This document shows, in pieces, positions 42,846-51,185 of a stretch of DNA of 64,000 nt. The translations under genes were made by a program, and so were the position numbers. A model generated the notes under the pieces. The model was not told the DNA's origin, did no database searches, and worked only from the letters and a program-made list of their open reading frames with translations. Every line of letters begins with the position of its first letter. The first letter of the stretch is position 1. The stretch comes from RBG-16-66-20 sp036262835 (GTDB lineage Bacteria > Pseudomonadota > Gammaproteobacteria > Burkholderiales > SG8-39): contig DATAID010000021.1 in the NCBI GenBank assembly GCA_036262835.1, positions 56,861 through 120,860 of the forward strand. Direction: 5' to 3'.

Positions 42846-43909
42846 CTTACGTCCTCGTTCTCGCCGATGACCTGACCGGCGCCGCGGACAGCGCCGCCGC
42901 CTTCCTCGGCCGCGCGCGGGAGGTGCGCGTGTCGCTCTGTCCGCGGGTGCCCGCCGGCGGCCCGGTCGTCGTCATCGATCTCAACACCCGCTCGCGTTCC
43001 GAGCGCGCGGCTCGCGTCATCGTCAAGCGCGCGTTTTCATCGCGGGCGGCAAAGAACGCCGGCCTTCTCTACAAGAAGATCGACTCGACCCTGGCCGGCC
43101 ACGTCTCGGCCGAGCTCGCCGCTTGCCGGCAGGCGCTCGGCCAAAGGCCGGTCGTGTTCGCGCCCGCCTTTCCGGCCCAGGGACGCCTGACCCGCGATGC
43201 GCGCCTCGTGCTGCGAGGAAAGCCCACTTCAGGCGACCTGCGCGTGCCCCTCGCGAAAGCAGGGCTTCCGGCCACGCACTTCGATCTTCCGTCGATTCGA
43301 GCCCCGCGCCTCGAGGCGGGGTTTCGCGCCGCGCTCGCGATGGGCGGCCGCGGTCTGGTGTGCGACGCGATCACCGATGCGGACCTCGACCGCATCGCGC
43401 GCGCCGGCCGCGCGCTCAGGCCGAGGCCGCTCTTTGTCGGCTCGGCGGGCCTCGCGCGCGCGCTCGCGCGCACTCTGCCTCGCCGTAGCCCGATTCGGGC
43501 TTCCGCCGCGGAGCCTCGTGCCGTCGTGACGGTGGTCGGCAGCGCCTCGCCCGTGTCGGCGCGCCAGGCGCGCCGGCTCGCGCGCGATCCCTGCAGCCTC
43601 CTCGTGCAACTCGCCTGGACGCGGGAACCGGACGCCGGCGACATTCCCGCGGTGCGCAGGCTCGGGCGCCTCGTGGCCGAAGCCGCGCCGCACGCGCATC
43701 TCGTGCTGACCGGCGGAGAGACCGCGCGCGCCGTGCTCGCCGCGCGTGGCATCGGCGAGTACACGCTCCGCGGCGAGGTCGAGCCCGGCGTACCATTCGG
43801 CATGGCGCGAGACGGCACGCTCATCTGCACCAAGGCGGGGAGCTTCGGATCCGCAGACACGCTCGCGCGCTGCGTGCGGCGCCTGCGGCGTGAAATGAAG
43901 AAGCGATGA
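42842..43909 (+). CDS. Four-carbon acid-sugar kinase (DUF1537, DtnK/DenK-like)
   Basis: A 355-residue kinase. The characteristic LADDLTGAADSAAAFLG motif is at residues 7-23, with LYKKIDSTLAGHV and the C-terminal nucleotide loop LVLTGGETA. The family phosphorylates D-threonate, D-erythronate and similar acids. No ATG, GTG or TTG exists ahead of the ADDLTG motif in this frame; the best start is a CTG at 42842 overlapping the dehydratase TGA (CTGA), implying coupled initiation. The GTG at 42923 would delete the motif. The next gene, pdxA2, acts on the product. Confidence 0.88.
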   Translation: MTYVLVLADDLTGAADSAAAFLGRAREVRVSLCPRVPAGGPVVVIDLNTRSRSERAARVIVKRAFSSRAAKNAGLLYKKIDSTLAGHVSAELAACRQALGQRPVVFAPAFPAQGRLTRDARLVLRGKPTSGDLRVPLAKAGLPATHFDLPSIRAPRLEAGFRAALAMGGRGLVCDAITDADLDRIARAGRALRPRPLFVGSAGLARALARTLPRRSPIRASAAEPRAVVTVVGSASPVSARQARRLARDPCSLLVQLAWTREPDAGDIPAVRRLGRLVAEAAPHAHLVLTGGETARAVLAARGIGEYTLRGEVEPGVPFGMARDGTLICTKAGSFGSADTLARCVRRLRREMKKR

Positions 43910-44874
43910 CGCTTCCTGCGATCGGCATCACGATGGGCGACCCCGCGGGCGTGGGGCCCGAGGTCGTCCTGAAGGCGCTCAAGCACCTCGACGTCTACGC
44001 GTTCTGCCGGCCGCTCGTGATCGGCGATCGCGCCCGGCTCGCGGCGGTCGGCAGGATCGTCGGCGTCAGCGTGGAGGACGACGACCTGCCCTTCGAATGC
44101 ATCGACCTCGGACTCGTGCCCGCGGACCTGCCGTTCGGCAAGGTGTCGGCCGCCGCGGGCGAGGCCGCCTACCGCTACATCGAGCGCGCCGTGAAGATGG
44201 CCCTGGATCGCCGGATCGACGCCATCTGCACCGCGCCGATCAACAAGGAGGCGTTGAACGCGGCCGGCCACAAGTTTCCCGGTCACACCGAGCTTCTCGC
44301 CGAGCTCACGGGGACGAAAGAGGTGTCGCTGACGCTGCTTGCGCCGAAGCTGCGCGTGATCCACGTCACCGCGCATATCGGGCTGCTAGATGCGATCGCC
44401 AGGATCGACGCGCCGCTCATCGAGCGCACGATCGCGCGCGGGCGCGAGCTGCTGGTGCGCTCGGGAATGCGCGAGCCTCGCATCGGCGTGTGCGGCATCA
44501 ACCCGCACGCGGGTGAAGGCGGGCTTTTCGGCCGCGGTGAGGAAGAAACGAAGATCGCGCCCGCGATCGCCGCGACGCGCGCGCGCGGCTGGAAGGTCGA
44601 CGGGCCGCTACCGGCCGACAGCCTCTTCTATCTCGCGGCGCGCGGCGACTATGACCTGGTGGTGGCGATGTATCACGACCAGGGCCACGGGCCGGTCAAG
44701 GCCCTGGGGCTGGAGCACGGCGTCAACGTGACCGCGGGGCTGCCGATCGTGCGCACCTCGGTCGATCACGGCACTGCCTTCGACATCGCCGGCACCGGCC
44801 GGGCCGACGAGCGCAGCATGATCGAGGCGCTGAAGCAGGCCGCGGCGCTGGCGCCTCCCCCCCGGGCCGGATAA
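43906..44874 (+). CDS. pdxA2: 4-phospho-D-threonate/erythronate 3-dehydrogenase (PdxA2)
   Basis: A 322-residue PdxA-family NAD-dependent dehydrogenase. It opens ITMGDPAGVGPEV; metal-site histidines are in HVTAHIGLLD and YHDQGHGPVK, and the end has DHGTAFDIAGTG. Next to a DUF1537 kinase, PdxA2 is known to oxidise and decarboxylate phosphorylated four-carbon acids to dihydroxyacetone phosphate. The ATGA overlap with the kinase supports this pairing over a role in pyridoxal phosphate synthesis. Confidence 0.91.
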   Translation: MTLPAIGITMGDPAGVGPEVVLKALKHLDVYAFCRPLVIGDRARLAAVGRIVGVSVEDDDLPFECIDLGLVPADLPFGKVSAAAGEAAYRYIERAVKMALDRRIDAICTAPINKEALNAAGHKFPGHTELLAELTGTKEVSLTLLAPKLRVIHVTAHIGLLDAIARIDAPLIERTIARGRELLVRSGMREPRIGVCGINPHAGEGGLFGRGEEETKIAPAIAATRARGWKVDGPLPADSLFYLAARGDYDLVVAMYHDQGHGPVKALGLEHGVNVTAGLPIVRTSVDHGTAFDIAGTGRADERSMIEALKQAAALAPPPRAG

Positions 44875-44877
44875 CGG

Positions 44878-45411
44878 CTAGGCGGCGCCGGCCTGCCGGT
44901 CCTCGCGCGGCTTGCCGGGCGCGAGCGAGTTCACGACCTTGAAGGCGTTGAAGAGCTGGCCGGCCGTCGCGAGTGACCAGCAGGCGATCACGAAGAAGCT
45001 GGCGATCACCGAGCCGGCGGCGGGCGAGCCCGCCGGCGCAGCGTGGCCGATCATCAGGCATACGAGCGAGCTGCCAAGGAAGTTGACGCAGCGGGACAGG
45101 CACCGCTCGCGCAACGCCGCGCGGCTGTAAAGGCCCGGCGCAGCCGCGACGAGCTCCTCGATGAACGCGCGTAACGCCGCCACGCTGCCCGCCGACAGCG
45201 GCACCCGGCGCGGATAGGCGAGCCGCATGACGAGGCCCGCGGTGTGCCGGTCGTTCGACACCGCGGCGCTGAGCGCTTCCCAGCGCCCGGCCACGCGCCC
45301 CAGCGCGGCGCTGTTGAAACGCGGCGCCAGGCCCAGGCGCTTGCGAAAGAAATCGCCTAAGAGGTCGCGCGTGGCGACCCACCCGATGGAATGCACGCTG
45401 AAGACGTTCAT
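44878..45411 (-). CDS. Hypothetical membrane protein
   Basis: A 177-residue protein of no family I recognise. The first 100 residues are soluble and helical (VATRDLLGDFFRKRLGLAP, AALRAFIEELVAAAPG); then come two likely membrane segments (NFLGSSLVCLMIGHA and GSVIASFFVIACWSLATAG). The ATG at 45411 is the most sensible start; the frame is open to 45552. It converges on pdxA2 with 3 bp between stops and codes like its neighbours, so it is probably real. Confidence 0.6.
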   Translation of the reverse strand: MNVFSVHSIGWVATRDLLGDFFRKRLGLAPRFNSAALGRVAGRWEALSAAVSNDRHTAGLVMRLAYPRRVPLSAGSVAALRAFIEELVAAAPGLYSRAALRERCLSRCVNFLGSSLVCLMIGHAAPAGSPAAGSVIASFFVIACWSLATAGQLFNAFKVVNSLAPGKPREDRQAGAA

Positions 45412-45502
45412 CTCATCGGTGTGGCAGCGGGCGCGGCCGAATGTTCCGTCCCGCCCGAAACCGCAAAAAACTACAAGGGCGTCGCGGCTTGAACGATAAG
45501 CG

Positions 45503-46261
45503 CTACAGCAGCGGCCCGGGCGCGCGCGGAATCGACGCCCACTGCTCTGCATCGTGGCCGAAAAAAAGCTCGACGCCCTTTCGGTCCTGCATTCCCCGCA
45601 GCATCGCGAGCGAGTCCGTCATTCGGCTGGCGTCGAACGTATTGGAAGGCAGGATCGTCTTCTCCAGGTGCTCCCGGGTGTAGCACGCGTCTCCGGTCAG
45701 CACGAGCTGACGCCCGCCTTCCCGGATCCACAGCGACTGGTGCCCCGCGGTATGCCCGGGGGTCGGCAGCAACAGCACCGTGCCGTCGCCGAAAACGTCG
45801 TGCTCGCCGTCGATCTCGACGTATTCGAGCGGGTGGTCCCAGTCTTTTGCGTTGTAGCGGTTGCGCTCGGCGCGCGCGAGGGCAAGCTCGGCGCGCTGCA
45901 CGAGAAACTGCGCGCGCGGAAAGGATTCGTTGCAGCCGCAATGGTCGAAGTGGAAGTGCGAGTTGACGACGTAGCGGATGTCGTCAGGCTTCAATCCCAG
46001 AGTCGCGAGCTGGCTGACGACGTCCTCGCCCGCGCGCGAGCGGATCGCGAAGAGCGCGGCAATGCGCTTGCCGAGACGGCCGGCCGGGTCGGGCAGCGCC
46101 TCGCAGCTGATCCCCGTGTCGAAAACGAGCGTCCCCTTCGGATGCACGACGAGCCAGCTCGAGACGGGGGTCGTGATTTTCGTGCCTTGGGCGTCGGCGG
46201 GAAAGAAGAGGCTGCGGTCGAATTCGAGCGAGCCGCAGGACAGGGCGTAGAGGCGCAGCAT
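45503..46261 (-). CDS. MBL-fold hydrolase (AHL-lactonase-like)
   Basis: A 252-residue metallo-beta-lactamase-fold protein. The zinc motif is SHFHFDHCG (H102, H104, D106, H107), followed by the His in TPGHTAGHQSL and the Asp in LTGDACY, with a last His in FFGHDAEQW. Its closest form is the N-acyl homoserine lactonase group (AttM/AiiB-like). Beside a UxaA-type dehydratase it could open a sugar lactone instead. The ATG at 46261 gives the usual length; the longer frame is shadow. Divergent from the dehydratase gene. Confidence 0.87.
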   Translation of the reverse strand: MLRLYALSCGSLEFDRSLFFPADAQGTKITTPVSSWLVVHPKGTLVFDTGISCEALPDPAGRLGKRIAALFAIRSRAGEDVVSQLATLGLKPDDIRYVVNSHFHFDHCGCNESFPRAQFLVQRAELALARAERNRYNAKDWDHPLEYVEIDGEHDVFGDGTVLLLPTPGHTAGHQSLWIREGGRQLVLTGDACYTREHLEKTILPSNTFDASRMTDSLAMLRGMQDRKGVELFFGHDAEQWASIPRAPGPLL

Positions 46262-46265
46262 GGAT

Positions 46266-46278
46266 GGGTAGAATACCC
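46266..46278. promoter_or_regulatory. Palindrome over a -10 box in the MBL/uxaA divergent region
   Basis: GGGTA-GAA-TACCC, a perfect 13-bp palindrome. It contains TAGAAT (46269-46274), a likely -10 for the dehydratase gene with a start near 46281, about 30 nt before the ATG at 46311, and GCGGAGG at 46297-46303 as ribosome site. A bound protein would block both directions. Confidence 0.5.
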
Positions 46279-46310
46279 GCCTTCGCCGCACAATACGCGG
46301 AGGACCCGCC

Positions 46311-47825
46311 ATGCTGCAGGCCGCCGACCTCACCATCCGCCTGAATCCCGCCGACGACGTCGTGATCGCGCGCGTCGAGCTCGCTGCCGGCACCACGCTC
46401 GTGAAGGAGGGCAACGTCGCGGTCGCCGCGCGCGTGCCTGCCGGCCACAAGATCGCGGTGCGGGCGGTGAAGACCGGCCAGCCGGTGCGCCGCTACAACC
46501 AGATCATCGGTTTTGCCACCCGCGACATCGCGCCCGGCGAGCACGTGCACGTGCACAACCTGGCGATGGGGGATTTCGAGCGGGATTACGCCTTCTCGGC
46601 CGAGAAAAAGGAAACCGACTTCGTAAAAGCGCCCGCGACCTTCCAGGGAATCGTCCGCCCCGACGGGCGCGTCGCGACGCGCAACTACATCGGCATCCTG
46701 ACGAGCGTGAACTGCTCGGCGACCGTGGCCAGGCACATCGCGCGGCATTTCGAGGAGCGGCTGCAGGACTATCCCAACGTGGACGGCGTGATCGCCCTCA
46801 CGCACAAGACCGGCTGCGGCATGGCGAGCGAAGGCGAGGCGACCGACGTCCTGCGGCGCACGATCGCCGGCTACGCGCGGCATCCGAATTTCTTTTCCTC
46901 GCAGCTCGTCGGGCTTGGCTGCGAAGCGAATCAGGTCAATGTCCTTATCGCTTCGCAGAAGCTGAAAGGGCAGTACGCCTTCACCATCCAGGACAAGGGC
47001 GGCACGCGCAAGGCGATCGAGAACGGCATCGCACGGATCAAGGAGCTTCTCCCCGAAGCGAACAAGGTGAAGCGCGAGACCGTGCCCGCGCGCCATCTCA
47101 CGCTCGGCCTGCAGTGCGGCGGCTCGGACGGCTACTCGGGCATCAGCGCGAACCCGGCGCTCGGCGCCGCGGTGGACCTGCTCGTGCGCCACGGCGGGAC
47201 GGCCATTCTTTCCGAGACCCCGGAGATCTACGGGGCCGAGCACCTGTTGACCCGGCGCGCGGTGACAAAAGAGGTCGGCGAAAAGCTGATTCAGCGCATC
47301 CGCTGGTGGGAGGACTACACGCGCCGTAACGGCAACGAGATGAACAACAACCCTTCGCCCGGAAACAAGGCGGGCGGGCTCACCACGATCCTGGAGAAGT
47401 CGCTCGGCGCGGTCGCCAAGGGCGGCACCACCAACCTCGTCGACGTGTACGAATATGCGCAGCCGGTGACCGCAAAAGGCTTCGTTTACATGGACACCCC
47501 GGGCTACGACCCGGTGTCGGCGACGGGGCAGGTCGCGGGCGGCGCCAACCTGATCTGCTTCACTACCGGGCGCGGCTCGGCCTACGGCTGCAAGCCCGCG
47601 CCCTCCCTCAAGCTCGCCACCAACACCGCGCTCTTCGAGCACCAGGAAGAGGACATGGACATCAACTGCGGCACGATCATCGACGGCAAGGAGACGATCG
47701 CCGAAGCGGGCGAGCGCTTTTTCCGCCTGATTCTGGAGACTGCTTCGGGCAGGAAGACGAAGTCCGAGGTCTTCGGCTACGGCGAGGACGAATTCGCGCC
47801 CTGGGTGCTCGGCGCGACGATGTAG
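46311..47825 (+). CDS. UxaA/GarD-family altronate or galactarate dehydratase
   Basis: A 504-residue protein with both halves of the family. The N-terminal SAF domain (residues about 10-90, ending HVHVHNLAMGDF) is followed by the catalytic part with GCGMASEGEATDVLRR, GLQCGGSDGYSGI and NNNPSPGNKAGGLTTI. These iron-dependent enzymes dehydrate altronate or galactarate to 2-keto-3-deoxy acids. Its long form is like GarD or full-length UxaA. It follows a clear GGAGG. It widens the range of sugar acids handled by this region. Confidence 0.92.
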   Translation: MLQAADLTIRLNPADDVVIARVELAAGTTLVKEGNVAVAARVPAGHKIAVRAVKTGQPVRRYNQIIGFATRDIAPGEHVHVHNLAMGDFERDYAFSAEKKETDFVKAPATFQGIVRPDGRVATRNYIGILTSVNCSATVARHIARHFEERLQDYPNVDGVIALTHKTGCGMASEGEATDVLRRTIAGYARHPNFFSSQLVGLGCEANQVNVLIASQKLKGQYAFTIQDKGGTRKAIENGIARIKELLPEANKVKRETVPARHLTLGLQCGGSDGYSGISANPALGAAVDLLVRHGGTAILSETPEIYGAEHLLTRRAVTKEVGEKLIQRIRWWEDYTRRNGNEMNNNPSPGNKAGGLTTILEKSLGAVAKGGTTNLVDVYEYAQPVTAKGFVYMDTPGYDPVSATGQVAGGANLICFTTGRGSAYGCKPAPSLKLATNTALFEHQEEDMDINCGTIIDGKETIAEAGERFFRLILETASGRKTKSEVFGYGEDEFAPWVLGATM

Positions 47826-47827
47826 CC

Positions 47828-48178
47828 ATGCGGGCGCTTGTTCTCCTGCTCGGCCTTGTCGTGCTTCCGGCCGAAGCGGCCAGGCAATCGAGCATCCCCA
47901 ATCGCTTCGGGGCGATCGCGTACCACCGCGACTCGCAGTCCTGGGGCATCAGCTACGACAAGGCGCGCGCGCGCGATGCCGCGGTGGAAGCGCTCCGGCA
48001 ATGCGGGCAGCAGCGCTGCGAGATCGTGCACCGCTTCAAGAACGGCTGCGCGGCGCTCGTCGACGGCCCGAAGGCCGCCCTCGCCGCCTCCGGCGCGACC
48101 CGCGACGAGGCGGAAACGAAGGCGCTCAAGCGCTGCGGCAGCGGCTGCAAGCCGATCGCCTGGGCCTGCACGCGCTAG
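47828..48178 (+). CDS. DUF4189-like small secreted protein
   Basis: A 116-residue protein with a signal peptide (RALVLLLGLVVLPAEA). The mature part matches DUF4189: FGAIAYHRDSQSWGISYD, a repeat of Ala-rich helix with Cys pairs (ALRQCGQQRCEIV and ALKRCGSGC), and a final CTR. The cysteines probably form disulfides in the periplasm. Function unknown. It follows the dehydratase by 2 bp and abuts rsmE. Confidence 0.8.
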   Translation: MRALVLLLGLVVLPAEAARQSSIPNRFGAIAYHRDSQSWGISYDKARARDAAVEALRQCGQQRCEIVHRFKNGCAALVDGPKAALAASGATRDEAETKALKRCGSGCKPIAWACTR

Positions 48179-48913
48179 ATGGCGGAGCGGTCCGCCCGAG
48201 TGGCGCGTCTTTTTGTTGCGACGGCGCTGCAGAGCGGCGCGAGGGTCGCGCTTGCCGAGGATACGGCGCACCACGCGGCGCGCGTGCTGCGCCTGCGCGA
48301 AGGCGACGCGGTCACGCTCTTCGACGGGCACGGCGGCGAATTTGCGGCGCGCGTTTTCATGCCCAGCAAGGACACGGTCATCGCCGAGGTGGGCGAGAAG
48401 CGGTTGCTGGAGCGCGAATCGCCGCTGTCAGTGACGCTCGCGCAGGGCATCTCGGGCGGCGAAAAAATGGATTTCACCATCCAGAAGGCGATCGAGCTCG
48501 GCGCGGCGGCGATTCAGCCGCTCCTCGCCGAGAAGTCGATCGTCCGGCTCTCGCCCGAGCGCGCCGCCAAGCGCCTTGCGCACTGGCGCCGCATCGCCAT
48601 CGCCGCCTGCGAGCAATGCGGCCGCAACCGCATTCCACCGATCGCCGAGCCGTTACCGGTGGACCGCTACCGGCCGCCCGCGCCGGGCGCGAAGGTCCTG
48701 CTTTCGCCTTCAGGCACGAGGTCGTTGCGCGACTTCGACCATGGGCCGATCACCCTCGCCGCCGGTCCGGAGGCGGGCTTCAGCGAAAAGGAGGAGGCGC
48801 TGCTCGTGAGCGCCGGCTTCATCGCCGTGCGGCTCGGCCCGCGCGTGCTGCGCACCGAGACGGCGGCGCTCGCCGCCCTCGCGGCGCTCAACGCGCGGGC
48901 GGGCGATTTCTAG
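48179..48913 (+). CDS. rsmE: 16S rRNA (uracil(1498)-N(3))-methyltransferase
   Basis: A 244-residue SPOUT methyltransferase. The N-terminal PUA-like part has HHAARVLRLREGD; the knotted C-terminal part has GGEKMDFTIQKAIELGAAAIQPL, EQCGRNRIPPI, and RLGPRVLRTETA, the SAM-binding knot. It methylates U1498 in the ribosomal decoding centre. Its start follows the preceding stop directly. The last 26 bp overlap the convergent gene at 48888. Confidence 0.95.
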   Translation: MAERSARVARLFVATALQSGARVALAEDTAHHAARVLRLREGDAVTLFDGHGGEFAARVFMPSKDTVIAEVGEKRLLERESPLSVTLAQGISGGEKMDFTIQKAIELGAAAIQPLLAEKSIVRLSPERAAKRLAHWRRIAIAACEQCGRNRIPPIAEPLPVDRYRPPAPGAKVLLSPSGTRSLRDFDHGPITLAAGPEAGFSEKEEALLVSAGFIAVRLGPRVLRTETAALAALAALNARAGDF

Positions 48914-49424
48914 ACTCCAGGCCGCCCGCGGCGAGGAATAGATCGACGGCGATCCGGTCGCCGCGGCGTACCGCCTCGAGAAACTGCTGCTCGTCCCAGT
49001 AGCGCAATCCCATGGCGTACAGCTCCTTGCGCGCCCTGAGCGCCGCCTCGGGAGAAGCAGCCGGCGCTGTGGCGGCACCTGTGGCGGTCGTGCTCGACTG
49101 CTCGCGCCGCGCGATCGTGAGCAGGTCCTGGGCGATCGCGCTCATGGTGGCGCGCTGCTCCTGGGGCATATCCTCCATCATGTCGTCCATCATGCGCGCG
49201 GCGAGCCGGTTCGCCTCGGTGCTCTTGCCGGCGACGATGGCATCGACCTGCTTGCGCGCGGCCTCCGGATCCTTCGAGGTCGCCGCGACATGGACCACCT
49301 GCTGCAGCAGGGCGAGCGCGCCGCCGAGCAGCTTCCAGTCATCGTCGTCTTCCTGCGCGCCGCGCGCGGGCAGGACGATGAGCAGCAGCGAGAGCAGCGG
49401 AATGAGCGGGCGAAGCATCGGCAT
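48888..49424 (-). CDS. Hypothetical secreted protein with ankyrin-like C-terminus
   Basis: A 178-residue exported protein (signal LIPLLSLLLIVLPARG). The middle is Met- and Asp-rich (RMMDDMMEDMPQEQ) and helical; the last 35 residues (YWDEQQFLEAVRRGDRIAVDLFLAAGG) look like one ankyrin repeat. No family recognised. It overlaps the rsmE 3' end by 26 bp and is divergent from argA. GGAGGTGGC before the ATG supports the start. Confidence 0.68.
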   Translation of the reverse strand: MPMLRPLIPLLSLLLIVLPARGAQEDDDDWKLLGGALALLQQVVHVAATSKDPEAARKQVDAIVAGKSTEANRLAARMMDDMMEDMPQEQRATMSAIAQDLLTIARREQSSTTATGAATAPAASPEAALRARKELYAMGLRYWDEQQFLEAVRRGDRIAVDLFLAAGGLESRNRPPAR

Positions 49425-49522
49425 GGCGCCACCTCCTAGCGGGAATGACCCGAGTAACGCGAGCAGGTTCCCCCGGTTGACCTTAGAATTCGCTCCGAAA
49501 TCAATGCAATGACAGGGCGTCG

Positions 49523-50842
49523 ATGAGCAGTTTGCCGCATCCGGAAGCGTTCGTGCGCTGGTTCCGCCAGGCGGCGCCCTACGTGCACGCCTTCCGCGGG
49601 CGCACGTTCGTGATCGGCCTGGGCGGCGAAGTGATCGCCGAGCGCTCGCGCTTCGTCAATCTCGTGCACGACCTGAACCTGCTCGCCGCACTCGGCATCC
49701 GGCTCGTGCTCGTGCACGGCGCGCGCCCGCAGATCGAAGCCGGCCTGCGCGAGAAGCGCCAGCGCTCGCGCTATGCGGCGGGCCTGCGCGTCACCGACCC
49801 GGCCTCGCTCATGGCGGTCAAGCAGGCGGCGGGCGTGCTGCGCGTCGAGATCGAGGCGCTCCTTTCGCAGGGGCTGCCCAATTCGCCCATGGCCGGCGCC
49901 CAGATCCGCGTCGCCTCGGGCAACTACATCGCGGCACGGCCGATCGGCGTGGTACGCGGGGTCGACTTTCAGTTCACCGGCCTCGTGCGCAAGGTGGACG
50001 GCCTCGGCATCCAGCGGCGGCTTGACGCGGGAGAAGTGGTGCTCATCCCGCATCTCGGCTATTCGCCGACCGGGGAAGTGTTCAACCTCTCCTGGGAGGA
50101 CGTCGCCGAAGCGGTGGCGCGCGCGCTCAGGGCCGACAAGCTGCTCCTGTACGTCGACCAGCTGCCCACCGGCAAGCGCGGGCAGATCCTCTCCGAGCTC
50201 ACGGCGCAGGAAGCCGAGGGACTGCTCAAGAAAGACGATCTGGCCGCGCCGACCAAGCGCGCCATCGAGCATGCGCTGCGCGCGGTGCGCGGCGGCATCG
50301 CCCGCGCGCACCTCGTGTCGCGCCGGGCCGACGGCGCGACCCTGCTCGAGCTCTTCACCCATTCCGGGGTGGGCAGCATGATCACCGCCGACCCGGTCGA
50401 GCGGCTCAGGCCGGCGCGCCTGGAGGACGTGGGCGGGATCCTCGCGCTCATCGAGCCGCTCGAGCTCGACGGCACGCTCGTCAAGCGCGGGCGCGAGCGC
50501 CTGGAGCGCGAGATCGGCAACTTCCACGTGCTCGAGCACGACGGCGCGATTCGCGGCTGCGCGGCGCTCTACCCGTTCGAGGGCGAGAAGAGCGCCGAGC
50601 TGGCCTGCCTCGCGGTCGCACCCGAGGCGCGCGACGGCGGCTACGGCGAGCGGCTGCTGCACGCGATTGAGGCGCAGGCAAAGACAATGAAGCTCAAGCG
50701 GCTGTTTGCGCTCACGACGCGCGCGCAGCACTGGTTCGTCGCGCAAGGTTTCCGCGAGAGCCCCGTCACGACGCTGCCCGAGAGCCGCAAGGCCCTCTAT
50801 AATTGGAAGCGCGGCTCCAAGATTTTCCTGAAACGTCTCTAG
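49523..50842 (+). CDS. argA: N-acetylglutamate synthase, fused kinase-like/GNAT form
   Basis: A 439-residue classical ArgA. Residues 1 to about 290 are an amino-acid-kinase fold (FVIGLGGEVIAE, LVLVHGARPQIE) that binds arginine as feedback inhibitor; about 295-439 is a GNAT domain (CLAVAPEARDGGYGERLL) that acetylates glutamate. It is the first step of arginine synthesis. GGGCG only weakly precedes the ATG. A TATAAT inside its 3' end (50798-50803) could serve yggX. Confidence 0.94.
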   Translation: MSSLPHPEAFVRWFRQAAPYVHAFRGRTFVIGLGGEVIAERSRFVNLVHDLNLLAALGIRLVLVHGARPQIEAGLREKRQRSRYAAGLRVTDPASLMAVKQAAGVLRVEIEALLSQGLPNSPMAGAQIRVASGNYIAARPIGVVRGVDFQFTGLVRKVDGLGIQRRLDAGEVVLIPHLGYSPTGEVFNLSWEDVAEAVARALRADKLLLYVDQLPTGKRGQILSELTAQEAEGLLKKDDLAAPTKRAIEHALRAVRGGIARAHLVSRRADGATLLELFTHSGVGSMITADPVERLRPARLEDVGGILALIEPLELDGTLVKRGRERLEREIGNFHVLEHDGAIRGCAALYPFEGEKSAELACLAVAPEARDGGYGERLLHAIEAQAKTMKLKRLFALTTRAQHWFVAQGFRESPVTTLPESRKALYNWKRGSKIFLKRL

Positions 50843-50844
50843 TC

Positions 50845-51117
50845 ATGCCAAGAACCGTCAAGTGCGTGAAGCTCGGCCGCGAGGCCGAAGGGCTCGATTT
50901 CCCGCCCTACCCCGGGGAGATCGGCAAGCGCATTTTCGAGAACGTCTCCAAGGAGGCTTGGCAGCAGTGGCTGCGCCACCAGACCATGCTCGTGAACGAG
51001 AACCGGCTGAATCTCGCCGATCCGCGCGCGCGCAAGTACCTGGTCGAGCAGATGGAGAAGCATTTCTTCGGCGGCGGGGCGGACGTCGCCTCCGGCTACG
51101 TGCCCCCGCCCAAGTAA
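50845..51117 (+). CDS. yggX: Probable Fe(2+)-trafficking protein (YggX)
   Basis: A 90-residue protein, the exact family length. It begins PRTVKCVKLGREAEGLDFPP, with the conserved Cys7 region, and continues GEIGKRIFENVSKEAWQQWL and MEKHFFGG. YggX protects Fe-S clusters from oxidation and handles iron in the cytoplasm. The ATG at 50845 lies 2 bp after argA; the earlier in-frame start is inside argA. Its stop codon falls in the first TAACGTCA box. Confidence 0.95.
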   Translation: MPRTVKCVKLGREAEGLDFPPYPGEIGKRIFENVSKEAWQQWLRHQTMLVNENRLNLADPRARKYLVEQMEKHFFGGGADVASGYVPPPK

Positions 51118-51144
51118 CGTCAAAAGTAACGTCAAATAACGTCA
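51112..51144 (+). repeat. Three tandem TAACGTCA boxes
   Basis: AAGTAACGTCA at 51112-51122 and 51124-51134, then AATAACGTCA at 51135-51144; the TAACGTCA cores start at 51115, 51127 and 51137, about one helical turn apart. They end 27 bp before the CATAAT box (51172-51177) of the next gene, where direct-repeat sites of winged-helix activators usually lie. Confidence 0.6.
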
Positions 51145-51171
51145 GGGAAGCCGCGCGGATCGGACACCGGG

Positions 51172-51177
51172 CATAAT
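51172..51177 (+). promoter_or_regulatory. -10 box of the leaderless response-regulator gene
   Basis: CATAAT, one mismatch from consensus, ends 8 nt before the ATG at 51186, so the message is probably leaderless. No -35 match is visible, which fits dependence on an activator bound to the upstream TAACGTCA boxes. Confidence 0.55.
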
Positions 51178-51185
51178 CCGGCCCC

